Positions 36,401 to 51,000 of a DNA stretch of 64,000 nucleotides are shown here, piece by piece. This DNA is from Mactromeris polynyma (Eukaryota > Mollusca > Bivalvia > Venerida > Mactridae): positions 124,001-188,000 of the forward strand of contig JASFXZ010000117.1 in the NCBI GenBank assembly GCA_032209605.1. The letters run 5' to 3'. Each line of letters opens with the position of its first letter. Positions within the stretch are counted from its first letter, which is position 1. Under the pieces are notes generated by a model that saw only the letters and a list, made by a program, of their open reading frames with translations, ran no database searches and was not told where the DNA came from. Made by a program: the position numbers and the translations under genes.

Positions 36401-39400
36401 CCATGCGGAATGATAACCAGACGTATGATGCACTAACCAGCGCTGCTATTAGTGAAAAGGTAACACTATATTGTAATAATAAACATAATTTATTCAGCAA
36501 TTAAGACAAATACTCGAATATACATAACGCACAATTTAACATAACATAAATAGCACATCAGAAATAAACACGTGACGTTCTTCAATAACAGTTCATTTTG
36601 TTTTTACATATATGTCAAGTGTTTCAGAGTTGCGTTACTCTCATATTGTGTATGTCGATTACATTGTTTACATCACTGCATTCTGACAGACGCGATATTG
36701 TCGGCAGGATACTGAATGAAATAAAAGCAAGAACAATGGATGGATTACATTTAAATGACCACGTGACGCAGATGAGTTTTTCTTCAAGCGTTGGCTTGAA
36801 TGTGATCTATCGGCAAAAAGAATAACCTTCTGGGTATTGAACCGGTATATATTGCTACCTGATGAACGTTTGTGGTGAGGAGTATATATTTACAAACAAT
36901 TACAAAAATAAAGAATACCTCGGGTGAGAGTCGAACTGGTGCTTATCTTTTCAATAAATACATCTAAATACAGAACGTTTAACCGACTGAGTTATAGAGG
37001 CACACACCTAGTTTGGATTAAATAACTTGTTTTGTAGTCTGTGTTCCATAATAAACATGCCTTTGTCTATTTTCTGTATGCATACTAGGCATCGGTACGC
37101 TATTGCTGTGTACAATTGTTGTATGCCACCGTATGTTGTATATGTATTGTACAAAGCCAAATGTAAATCTGAGTTACCATGCGGAATGATAACCAGACGT
37201 ATGATGCACTAACCAGCGCTGCTATTAGTGAAAAGGTAACACTATATTGTAATAATTAACATAATTTATTCAGCAATTAAGACAAATACTCGAATATACA
37301 TAACGCACAATTTAACATAACATAAATAGCACATCAGAAATAAACACGTGACGTTCTTCAATAACAGTTCATTTTGTTTTTACATATATGTCAAGTGTTT
37401 TTCAGAGTTGCGTTACTCTCATATTGTGTATGTCGATTACATTGTTTACATCACTGCATTCTGACAGACGCGATATTGTCGGCAGGATACTGAATGAAAT
37501 AAAAGCAAGAACAATGGATGGATTACATTTAAATGACCACGTGACGCAGATGAGTTTTTCTTCAAGCGTTGGCTTGAATGTGATCTATCGGCAAAAAGAA
37601 TAACCTTCTGGGTATTGAACCGGTATATATTGCTACCTGATGAACGTTTGTGGTGAGGAGTATATATTTACAAACAATTACAAAAATAAAGAATACCTCG
37701 GGTGAGAGTCGAACTGGTGCTTAACTTTTCAATAAATACATCTAAATACAGAACGTTTAACCGACTGAGTTATAGAGGCACACACCTAGTTTGGATTAAA
37801 TAACTTGTTTTGTAGTCTGTGTTCCATAATAAACATGCCTTTGTCTATTTTCTGTATGCATACTAGGCATCGGTACGCTATTGCTGTGTACAATTGTTGT
37901 ATGCCACCGTATGTTGTATATGTATTGTACAAAGCCAAATGTAAATCTGAGTTACCATGCGGAATGATAACCAGACGTATGATGCACTAACCAGCGCTGC
38001 TATTAGTGAAAAGGTAACACTATATTGTAATAATAAACATAATTTATTCAGCAATTAAGACAAATACTCGAATATACATAACGCACAATTTAACATAACA
38101 TAAATAGCACATCAGAAATAAACACGTGACGTTCTTCAATAACAGTTCATTTTGTTTTTACATATATGTCAAGTGTTTCAGAGTTGCGTTACTCTCATAT
38201 TGTGTATGTCGATTACATTGTTTACATCACTGCATTCTGACAGACGCGATATTGTCGGCAGGATACTGAATGAAATAAAAGCAAGAACAATGGATGGATT
38301 ACATTTAAATGACCACGTGACGCAGATGAGTTATTCTTCAAGCGTTGGCTTGAATGTGATCTATCGGCAAAAAGAATAACCTTCTGGGTATTGAACCGGT
38401 ATATATTGCTACCTGATGAACGTTTGTGGTGAGGAGTATATATTTACAAACAATTACAAAAATAAAGAATACCTCGGGTGAGAGTCGAACTGGTGCTTAA
38501 CTTTTCAATAAATACATCTAAATACAGAACGTTTAACCGACTGAGTTATAGAGGCACACACCTAGTTTGGATTAAATAACTTGTTTTGTAGTCTGTGTTC
38601 CATAATAAACATGCCTTTGTCTATTTTCTGTATGCATACTAGGCATCGGTACGCTATTGCTGTGTACAATTGTTGTATGCCACCGTATGTTGTATATGTA
38701 TTGTACAAAGCCAAATGTAAATCTGAGTTACCATGCGGAATGATAACCAGACGTATGATGCACTAACCAGCGCTGCTATTAGTGAAAAGGTAACACTATA
38801 TTGTAATAATAAACATAATTTATTCAGCAATTAAGACAAATACTCGAATATACATAACGCACCATTTAACATAACATAAATAGCACATCAGAAATAAACA
38901 CGTGACGTTCTTCAATAACAGTTCATTTTGTTTTTACATATATGTCAAGTGTTTCAGAGTTGCGTTACTCTCATATTGTGTATGTCGATTACATTGTTTA
39001 CATCACTGCATTCTGACAGACGCGATATTGTCGGCAGGATACTGAATGAAATAAAAGCAAGAACAATGGATGGATTACATTTAAATGACCACGTGACGCA
39101 GATGAGTTTTTCTTCAAGCGTTGGCTTGAATGTGATCTATCGGCAAAAAGAATAACCTTCTGGGTATTGAACCGGTATATATTGCTACCTGATGAACGTT
39201 TGTGGTGAGGAGTATATATTTACAAACAATTACAAAAATAAAGAATACCTCGGGTGAGAGTCGAACTGGTGCTTATCTTTTCAATAAATACATCTAAATA
39301 CAGAACGTTTAACCGACTGAGTTATAGAGGCACACACCTAGTTTGGATTAAATAACTTGTTTTGTAGTCTGTGTTCCATAATAAACATGCCTTTGTCTAT

Positions 39401-42400
39401 TTTCTGTATGCATACTAGGCATCGGTACGCTATTGCTGTGTACAATTGTTGTATGCCACCGTATGTTGTATATGTATTGTACAAAGCCAAATGTAAATCT
39501 GAGTTACCATGCGGAATGATAACCAGACGTATGATGCACTAACCAGCGCTGCTATTAGTGAAAAGGTAACACTATATTGTAATAATAAACATAATTTATT
39601 CAGCAATTAAGACAAATAATCGAATATACATAACGCACAATTTAACATAACATAAATAGCACATCAGAAATAAACACGTGACGTTCTTCAATAACAGTTC
39701 ATTTTGTTTTTACATATATGTCAAGTGTTTTTCAGAGTTGCGTTACTCTCATATTGTGTATGTCGATTACATTGTTTACATCACTGCATTCTGACAGACG
39801 CGATATTGTCGGCAGGATACTGAATGAAATAAAAGCAAGAACAATGGATGGATTACATTTAAATGACCACGTGACGCAGATGAGTTTTTCTTCAAGCGTT
39901 GGCTTGAATGTGATCTATCGGCAAAAAGAATAACCTTCTGGGTATTGAACCGGTATATATTGCTACCTGATGAACGTTTGTGGTGAGGAGTATATATTTA
40001 CAAACAATTACAAAAATAAAGAATACCTCGGGTGAGAGTCGAACTGGTGCTTATCTTTTCAATAAATACATCTAAATACAGAACGTTTAACCGACTGAGT
40101 TATAGAGGCACACACCTAGTTTGGATTAAATAACTTGTTTTGTAGTCTGTGTTCCATAATAAACATGCCTTTGTCTATTTTCTGTATGCATACTAGGCAT
40201 CGGTACGCTATTGCTGTGTACAATTGTTGTATGCCACCGTATGTTGTATATGTATTGTACAAAGCCAAATGTAAATCTGAGTTACCATGCGGAATGATAA
40301 CCAGACGTATGATGCACTAACCAGCGCTGCTATTAGTGAAAAGGTAACACTATATTGTAATAATTAACATAATTTATTCAGCAATTAAGACAAATACTCG
40401 AATATACATAACGCACAATTTAACATAACATAAATAGCACATCAGAAATAAACACGTGACGTTCTTCAATAACAGTTCATTTTGTTTTTACATATATGTC
40501 AAGTGTTTTTCAGAGTTGCGTTACTCTCATATTGTGTATGTCGATTACATTGTTTACATCACTGCATTCTGACAGACGCGATATTGTCGGCAGGATACTG
40601 AATGAAATAAAAGCAAGAACAATGGATGGATTACATTTAAATGACCACGTGACGCAGATGAGTTTTTCTTCAAGCGTTGGCTTGAATGTGATCTATCGGC
40701 AAAAAGAATAACCTTCTGGGTATTGAACCGGTATATATTGCTACCTGATGAACGTTTGTGGTGAGGAGTATATATTTACAAACAATTACAAAAATAAAGA
40801 ATACCTCGGGTGAGAGTCGAACTGGTGCTTAACTTTTCAATAAATACATCTAAATACAGAACGTTTAACCGACTGAGTTATAGAGGCACACACCTAGTTT
40901 GGATTAAATAACTTGTTTTGTAGTCTGTGTTCCATAATAAACATGCCTTTGTCTATTTTCTGTATGCATACTAGGCATCGGTACGCTATTGCTGTGTACA
41001 ATTGTTGTATGCCACCGTATGTTGTATATGTATTGTACAAAGCCAAATGTAAATCTGAGTTACCATGCGGAATGATAACCAGACGTATGATGCACTAACC
41101 AGCGCTGCTATTAGTGAAAAGGTAACACTATATTGTAATAATAAACATAATTTATTCAGCAATTAAGACAAATACTCGAATATACATAACGCACAATTTA
41201 ACATAACATAAATAGCACATCAGAAATAAACACGTGACGTTCTTCAATAACAGTTCATTTTGTTTTTACATATATGTCAAGTGTTTCAGAGTTGCGTTAC
41301 TCTCATATTGTGTATGTCGATTACATTGTTTACATCACTGCATTCTGACAGACGCGATATTGTCGGCAGGATACTGAATGAAATAAAAGCAAGAACAATG
41401 GATGGATTACATTTAAATGACCACGTGACGCAGATGAGTTTTTCTTCAAGCGTTGGCTTGAATGTGATCTATCGGCAAAAAGAATAACCTTCTGGGTATT
41501 GAACCGGTATATATTGCTACCTGATGAACGTTTGTGGTGAGGAGTATATATTTACAAACAATTACAAAAATAAAGAATACCTCGGGTGAGAGTCGAACTG
41601 GTGCTTATCTTTTCAATAAATACATCTAAATACAGAACGTTTAACCGACTGAGTTATAGAGGCACACACCTAGTTTGGATTAAATAACTTGTTTTGAAGT
41701 CTGTGTTCCATAATAAACATGCCTTTGTCTATTTTCTGTATGCATACTAGGCATCGGTACGCTATTGCTGTGTACAATTGTTGTATGCCACCGTATGTTG
41801 TATATGTATTGTACAAAGCCAAATGTAAATCTGAGTTACCATGCGGAATGATAACCAGACGTATGATGCACTAACCAGCGCTGCTATTAGTGAAAAGGTA
41901 ACACTATATTGTAATAATAAACATAATTTATTCAGCAATTAAGACAAATAATCGAATATACATAACGCACAATTTAACATAACATAAATAGCACATCAGA
42001 AATAAACACGTGACGTTCTTCAATAACAGTTCATTTTGTTTTTACATATATGTCAAGTGTTTTTCAGAGTTGCGTTACTCTCATATTGTGTATGTCGATT
42101 ACATTGTTTACATCACTGCATTCTGACAGACGCGATATTGTCGGCAGGATACTGAATGAAATAAAAGCAAGAACAATGGATGGATTACATTTAAATGACC
42201 ACGTGACGCAGATGAGTTTTTCTTCAAGCGTTGGCTTGAATGTGATCTATCGGCAAAAAGAATAACCTTCTGGGTATTGAACCGGTATATATTGCTACCT
42301 GATGAACGTTTGTGGTGAGGAGTATATATTTACAAACAATTACAAAAATAAAGAATACCTCGGGTGAGAGTCGAACTGGTGCTTAACTTTTCAATAAATA

Positions 42401-43502
42401 CATCTAAATACAGAACGTTTAACCGACTGAGTTATAGAGGCACACACCTAGTTTGGATTAAATAACTTGTTTTGTAGTCGGTGTTCCATAATAAACATGC
42501 CTTTGTCTATTTTCTGTATGCATACTAGGCATCGGTACGCTATTGCTGTGTACAATTGTTGTATGCCACCGTATGTTGTATATGTATTGTACAAAGCCAA
42601 ATGTAAATCTGAGTTACCATGCGGAATGATAACCAGACGTATGATGCACTAACCAGCGCTGCTATTAGTGAAAAGGTAACACTATATTGTAATAATAAAC
42701 ATAATTTATTCAGCAATTAAGACAAATACTCGAATATACATAACGCACAATTTAACATAACATAAATAGCACATCAGAAATAAACACGTGACGTTCTTCA
42801 ATAACAGTTCATTTTGTTTTTACATATATGTCAAGTGTTTCAGAGTTGCGTTACTCTCATATTGTGTATGTCGATTACATTGTTTACATCACTGCATTCT
42901 GACAGACGCGATATTGTCGGCAGGATACTGAATGAAATAAAAGCAAGAACAATGGATGGATTACATTTAAATGACCACGTGACGCAGATGAGTTATTCTT
43001 CAAGCGTTGGCTTGAATGTGATCTATCGGCAAAAAGAATAACCTTCTGGGTATTGAACCGGTATATATTGCTACCTGATGAACGTTTGTGGTGAGGAGTA
43101 TATATTTACAAACAATTACAAAAATAAAGAATACCTCGGGTGAGAGTCGAACTGGTGCTTAACTTTTCAATAGATACATCTAAATACAGAACGTTTAACC
43201 GACTGAGTTATAGAGGCACACACCTAGTTTGGATTAAATAACTTGTTTTGTAGTCTGTGTTCCATAATAAACATGCCTTTGTCTATTTTCTGTATGCATA
43301 CTAGGCATCGGTACGCTATTGCTGTGTACAATTGTTGTATGCCACCGTATGTTGTATATGTATTGTACAAAGCCAAATGTAAATCTGAGTTACCATGTGG
43401 AATGATAACCAGACGTATGATGCACTAACCAGCGCTGCTATTAGTGAAAAGGTAACACTATATTGTAATAATAAACATAATTTATTCAGCAATTAAGACA
43501 AA
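33405..43502 (+). repeat. Monomer block E: units 44-56, three-unit higher-order repeat
   Basis: Unit starts: 33405, 34181, 34957, 35735, 36511, 37287, 38065, 38841, 39617, 40395, 41173, 41949, 42727. A three-unit period of 2,330-2,332 bp is set by the A-to-T change in the tRNA-like element at 34616, 36946, 39276 and 41608 (units 45, 48, 51, 54). The left-arm hairpin change at 34927 and 37257 and the TAATCG start of units 52 and 55 follow the same period. Unit 52 additionally carries the 40054 and 40365 changes and looks mosaic. Units 47, 50 and 56 are S with the Y variant. Confidence 0.85.
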
Positions 43503-45058
43503 TACTCGAATATACATAACGCACAATTTAACATAACATAAATAGCACATCAGAAATAAACACGTGACGTTCTTCAATAACAGTTCATTTTGTTTTTACA
43601 TATATGTCAAGTGTTTTTCAGAGTTGCGTTACTCTCATATTGTGTATGTCGATTACATTGTTTACATCACTGCATTCTGACAGACGCGATATTGTCGGCA
43701 GGATACTGAATGAAATAAAAGCAAGAACAATGGATGGATTACATTTAAATGACCACGTGACGCAGATGAGTTTTTCTTCAAGCGTTGGCTTGAATGTGAT
43801 CTATCGGCAAAAAGAATAACCTTCTGGGTATTGAACCGGTATATATTGCTACCTGATGAACGTTTGTGGTGAGGAGTATATATTTACAAACAATTACAAA
43901 AATAAAGAATACCTCGGGTGAGAGTCGAACTGGTGCTTAACTTTTCAATAAATACATCTAAATACAGAACGTTTAACCGACTGAGTTATAGAGGCACACA
44001 CCTAGTTTGGATTAAATAACTTGTTTTGTAGTCTGTGTTCCATAATAAACATGCCTTTGTCTATTTTCTGTATGCATACTAGGCATCGGTACGCTATTGC
44101 TGTGTACAATTGTTGTATGCCACCGTATGTTGTATATGTATTGTACAAAGCCAAATGTAAATCTGAGTTACCATGCGGAATGATAACCAGACGTATGATG
44201 CACTAACCAGCGCTGCTATTAGTGAAAAGGTAACACTATATTGTAATAATAAACATAATTTATTCAGCAATTAAGACAAATACTCGAATATACATAACGC
44301 ACAATTTAACATAACATAAATAGCACATCAGAAATAAACACGTGACGTTCTTCAATAACAGTTCATTTTGTTTTTACATATATGTCAAGTGTTTTTCAGA
44401 GTTGCGTTACTCTCATATTGTGTATGTCGATTACATTGTTTACATCACTGCATTCTGACAGACGCGATATTGTCGGCAGGATACTGAATGAAATAAAAGC
44501 AAGAACAATGGATGGATTACATTTAAATGACCACGTGACGCAGATGAGTTTTTCTTCAAGCGTTGGCTTGAATGTGATCTATCGGCAAAAAGAATAACCT
44601 TCTGGGTATTGAACCGGTATATATTGCTACCTGATGAACGTTTGTGGTGAGGAGTATATATTTACAAACAATTACAAAAATAAAGAATACCTCGGGTGAG
44701 AGTCGAAGTGGTGCTTAACTTTTCAATAAATACATCTAAATACAGAACGTTTAACCGACTGAGTTATAGAGGCACACACCTAGTTTGGATTAAATAACTT
44801 GTTTTGTAGTCTGTGTTCCATCTTAAACATGCCTTTGTCTATTTTCTGTATGCATACTAGGCATCGGTACTCTATTGCTGTGTACAATTGTTGTATGCCA
44901 CCGTATGTTGTATATGTATTGTACAAAGCCAAATGTAAATCTGAGTTACCATGCGGAATGATAACCAGACGTATGATGCACTAACCAGCGCTGCTATTAG
45001 TGAAAAGGTAACACTATATTGTAATAATAAACATAATTTATTCAGCAATTAAGACAAA
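43503..45058 (+). repeat. Monomer block F: units 57-58
   Basis: Two L monomers starting at 43503 and 44281, not placed in a higher-order repeat. Unit 57 is close to consensus. Unit 58 is divergent, with a B-box G (44708), two adjacent-region changes in TCTTAAAC (near 44822-44823) and a T for G near 44871. Confidence 0.9.
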
Positions 45059-48000
45059 TACTCGAATATACATAACGCACAATTTAACATAACATCAATA
45101 GCACATCAGAAATAAACACGTGACGTTCTTCAATAACAGTTCATTTTGTTTTTACATATATGTCAAGTGTTTCAGAGTTGCGTTACTCTCATATTGTGTA
45201 TGTCGATTACATTGTTTACATCACTGCATTCTGACAGACGCGATATTGTCGGCAGGATACTGAATGAAATAAAAGCAAGAACAATGGATGGATTACATTT
45301 AAATGACCACGTGACCCAGATGAGTTTTTCTTCAAGCGTTGGCTTGAATGTGATCTATCGGCAAAAAGAATAACCTTCTGGGTATTGAACCGGTATATAT
45401 TGCTACCTGATGAACGTTTGTGGTGAGGAGTATATATTTACAAACAATTACAAAAATAAAGAATACCTCGGGTGAGAGTCGAACTGGTGCTTAACTTTTC
45501 AATAAATACATCTAAATACAGAACGTTTAACCGACTGAGTTATAGAGGCACACACCTAGTTTGGATTAAATAACTTGTTTTGTAGTCTGTGTTCCATAAT
45601 AAACATGCCTTTGTCTATTTTCTGTATGCATACTAGGCATCGGTACGCTATTGCTGTGTACAATTGTTGTATGCCACCGTATGTTGTATATGTATTGTAC
45701 AAAGCCAAATGTAAATCTGAGTTACCATGCGGAATGATAACCAGACGTATGATGCACTAACCAGCGCTGCTATTAGTGAAAAGGTAACACTATATTGTAA
45801 TAATAAACATAATTTATTCAGCAATTAAGACAAATACTCGAATATACATAACGCACAATTTAACATAACATAAATAGCACATCAGAAATAAACACGTGAC
45901 GTTCTTCAATAACAGTTCATTTTGTTTTTACATATATGTCAAGTGTTTTTCAGAGTTGCGTTACTCTCATATTGTGTATGTCGATTACATTGTTTACATC
46001 ACTGCATTCTGACAGACGCGATATTGTCGGCAGGATACTGAATGAAATAAAAGCAAGAACAATGGATGGATTACATTTAAATGACCACGTGACGCAGATG
46101 AGTTTTTCTTCAAGCGTTGGCTTGAATGTGATCTATCGGCAAAAAGAATAACCTTCTGGGTATTGAACCGGTATATATTGCTACCTGATGAACGTTTGTG
46201 GTGAGGAGTATATATTTACAAACAATTACAAAAATAAAGAATACCTCGGGTGAGAGTCGAAGTGGTGCTTAACTTTTCAATAAATACATCTAAATACAGA
46301 ACGTTTAACCGACTGAGTTATAGAGGCACACACCTAGTTTGGATTAAATAACTTGTTTTGTAGTCTGTGTTCCATAATAAACATGCCTTTGTCTATTTTC
46401 TGTATGCATACTAGGCATCGGTACGCTATTGCTGTGTACAATTGTTGTATGCCACCGTATGTTGTATATGTATTGTACAAAGCCAAATGTAAATCTGAGT
46501 TACCATGCGGAATGATAACCAGACGTATGATGCACTAACCAGCGCTGCTATTAGTGAAAAGGTAACACTATATTGTAATAATAAACATAATTTATTCAGC
46601 AATTAAGACAAATACTCGAATATTCATAACGCACAATTTAACATAACATAAATAGCACATCAGAAATAAACACGTGACGTTCTTCAATAACAGTTCATTT
46701 TGTTTTTACATATAGGTCAAGTGTTTCAGAGTTGCGTTACTCTCATATTGTGTATGTCGATTACATTGTTTACATCACTGCATTCTGACAGACGCGATAT
46801 TGTCGGCAGGATACTGAATGAAATAAAAGCAAGAACAATGGATGGATTACATTTAAATGACCACGTGACGCAGATGAGTTATTCTTCAAGCGTTGGCTTG
46901 AATGTGATCTATCGGCAAAAAGAATAACCTTCTGGGTATTGAACCGGTATGTATTGCTACCTGATGAACGTTTGTAGTGAGGAGTATATATTTACAAACA
47001 ATTACAAAAATAAAGAATACCTCGGGTGAGAGTCGAACTGGTGCTTAACTTTTCAATAGATACATCTAAATACAGAACGTTTAACCGACTGAGTTATAGA
47101 GGCACACACCTTGTTTGGATTAAATAACTTGTTTTGTAGTCTGTGTTCCATAATAAACATGCCTTTGTCTATTTTCTGTATGCATACTAGGCATCGGTAC
47201 GCTATTGCTGTGTACAATTGTTGTATGCCACCGTATGTTGTATATGTATTGTACAAAGCCAAATGTAAATCTGAGTTACCATGCGGAATGATAACCAGAC
47301 GTATGATGCACTAACCAGCGCTGCTATTAGTGAAAAGGTAACACTATATTGTAATAATAAACATAATTTATTCAGCAATTAAGACAAATACTCGAATATA
47401 CATAACGCACAATTTAACATAACATAAATAGCACATCAGAAATAAACACGTGACGTTCTTCAATAACAGTTCATTTTGTTTTTACATATATGTCAAGTGT
47501 TTTTCAGAGTTGCGTTACTCTCATATTGTGTATGTCGATTACATTGTTTACATCACTGCATTCTGACAGACGCGATATTGTCGGCAGGATACTGAATGAA
47601 ATAAAAGCAAGAACAATGGATGGATTACATTTAAATGACCACGTGACGCAGATGAGTTTTTCTTCAAGCGTTGGCTTGAATGTGATCTATCGGCAAAAAG
47701 AATAACCTTCTGGGTATTGAACCGGTATATATTGCTACCTGATGAACGTTTGTGGTGAGGAGTATATATTTACAAACAATTACAAAAATAAAGAATACCT
47801 CGGGTGAGAGTCGAACTGGTGCTTAACTTTTCAATAAATACATCTAAATACAGAACGTTTAACCGACTGAGTTATAGAGGCACACACCTAGTTTGGATTA
47901 AATAACTTGTTTTGTAGTCTGTGTTCCATAATAAACATGCCTTTGTCTATTTTCTGTATGCATACTAGGCATCGGTACGCTATTGCTGTGTACAATTGTT

Positions 48001-51000
48001 GTATGCCACCGTATGTTGTATATGTATTGTACAAAGCCAAATGTAAATCTGAGTTACCATGCGGAATGATAACCAGACGTATGATGCACTAACCAGCGCT
48101 GCTATTAGTGAAAAGGTAACACTATATTGTAATAATAAACATAATTTATTCAGCAATTAAGACAAATACTCGAATATACATAACGCACAATTTAACATAA
48201 CATAAATAGCACATCAGAAATAAACACGTGACGTTCTTCAATAACAGTTCATTTTGTTTTTACATATATGTCAAGTGTTTCAGAGTTGCGTTACTCTCAT
48301 ATTGTGTATGTCGATTACATTGTTTACATCACTGCATTCTGACAGACGCGATATTGTCGGCAGGATACTGAATGAAATAAAAGCAAGAACAATGGATGGA
48401 TTACATTTAAATGACCACGTGACGCAGATGAGTTTTTCTTCAAGCGTTGGCTTGAATGTGATCTATCGGCAAAAAGAATAACCTTCTGGGTATTGAACCG
48501 GTATATATTGCTACCTGATGAACGTTTGTGGTGAGGAGTATATATTTACAAACAATTACAAAAATAAAGAATACCTCGGGTGAGAGTCGAACTGGTGCTT
48601 AACTTTTCAATAAATACATCTATATACAGAACGTTTAACCGACTGAGTTATAGAGGCACACACCTAGTTTGGATTAAATAACTTGTTTTGTAGTCGGTGT
48701 TCCATAATAAACATGCCTTTGTCTATTTTCTGTATGCATACTAGGCATCGGTACGCTATTGCTGTGTACAATTGTTGTATGCCACCGTATGTTGTATATG
48801 TATTGTACAAAGCCAAATGTAAATCTGAGTTACCATGCGGAATGATAACCAGACGTATGATGCACTAACCAGCGCTGCTATTAGTGAAAAGGTAACACTA
48901 TATTGTAATAATAAACATAATTTATTCAGCAATTAAGACAAATACTCGAATATACATAACGCACAATTTAACATAACATAAATAGCACATCAGAAATAAA
49001 CTCGTGACGTTCTTCAATAACAGTTCATTTTGTTTTTACATATATGTCAAGTGTTTTTCAGAGTTGCGTTACTCTCATATTGTGTATGTCGATTACATTG
49101 TTTACATCACTGCATTCTGACAGACGCGATATTGTCGGCAGGATACTGAATGAAATAAAAGCAAGAACAATGGATGGATTACATTTAAATGACCACGTGA
49201 CGCAGATGAGTTTTTCTTCAAGCGTTGGCTTGAATGTGATCTATCGGCAAAAAGAATAACCTTCTGGGTATTGAACCGGTATATATTGCTACCTGATGAA
49301 CGTTTGTGGTGAGGAGTATATATTTACAAACAATTACAAAAATAAAGAATACCTCGGGTGAGAGTCGAACTGGTGCTTAACTTTTCAATAAATACATCTA
49401 AATACAGAACGTTTAACCGACTGAGTTATAGAGGCACACACCTAGTTTGGATTAAATAACTTGTTTTGTAGTCGGTGTTCCATAATAAACATGCCTTTGT
49501 CTATTTTCTGTATGCATACTAGGCATCGGTACGCTATTGCTGTGTACAATTGTTGTATGCCACCGTATGTTGTATATGTATTGTACAAAGCCAAATGTAA
49601 ATCTGAGTTACCATGCGGAATGATAACCAGACGTATGATGCACTAACCAGCGCTGCTATTAGTGAAAAGGTAACACTATATTGTAATAATAAACATAATT
49701 TATTCAGCAATTAAGACAAATACTCGAATATACATAACGCACAATTTAACATAACATAAATAGCACATCAGAAATAAACACGTGACGTTCTTCAATAACA
49801 GTTCATTTTGTTTTTACATATATGTCAAGTGTTTCAGAGTTGCGTTACTCTCATATTGTGTATGTCGATTACATTGTTTACTTCACTGCATTCTGACAGA
49901 CGCGATATTGTCGGCAGGATACTGAATGAAATAAAAGCAAGAACAATGGATGGATTACATTTAAATGACCACGTGACGCAGATGAGTTATTCTTCAAGCG
50001 TTGGCTTGAATGTGATCTATCGGCAAAAAGAATAACCTTCTGGGTATTGAACCGGTATATATTGCTACCTGATGAACGTTTGTGGTGAGGAGTATATATT
50101 TACAAACAATTACAAAAATAAAGAATACCTCGGGTGAGAGTCGAACTGGTGCTTAACTTTTCAATAAATACATCTAAATACAGAACGTTTAACCGACTGA
50201 GTTATAGTGGCACACACCTTGTTTGGATTAAATAACTTGTTTTGTAGTCTGTGTTCCATAATAAACATGCCTTTGTCTATTTTCTGTATGCATACTAGGC
50301 ATCGGTACGCTATTGCTGTGTACAATTGTTGTATGCCACCGTATGTTGTATATGTATTGTACAAAGCCAAATGTAAATCTGAGTTACCATGCGGAATGAT
50401 AACCAGACGTATGATGCACTAACCAGCGCTGCTATTAGTGAAAAGGTAACACTATATTGTAATAATAAACATAATTTATTCAGCAATTAAGACAAATACT
50501 CGAATATACATAACGCACAATTTAACATAACATAAATAGCACATCAGAAATAAACACGTGACGTTCTTCAATAACAGTTCATTTTGTTTTTACATATATG
50601 TCAAGTGTTTTTCAGAGTTGCGTTACTCTCATATTGTGTATGTCGATTACATTGTTTACATCACTGCATTCTGACAGACGCGATATTGTCGGCAGGATAC
50701 TGAATGAAATAAAAGCAAGAACAATGGATGGATTACATTTAAATGACCACGTGACGCAGATGAGTTTTTCTTCAAGCGTTGGCTTGAATGTGATCTATCG
50801 GCAAAAAGAATAACCTTCTGGGTATTGAACCGGTATATATTGCTACCTGATGAACGTTTGTGGTGAGGAGTATATATTTACAAACAATTACAAAAATAAA
50901 GAATACCTCGGGTGAGAGTCGAACTGGTGCTTAACTTTTCAATAAATACATCTAAATACAGAACGTTTAACCGACTGAGTTATAGAGGCACACACCTAGT

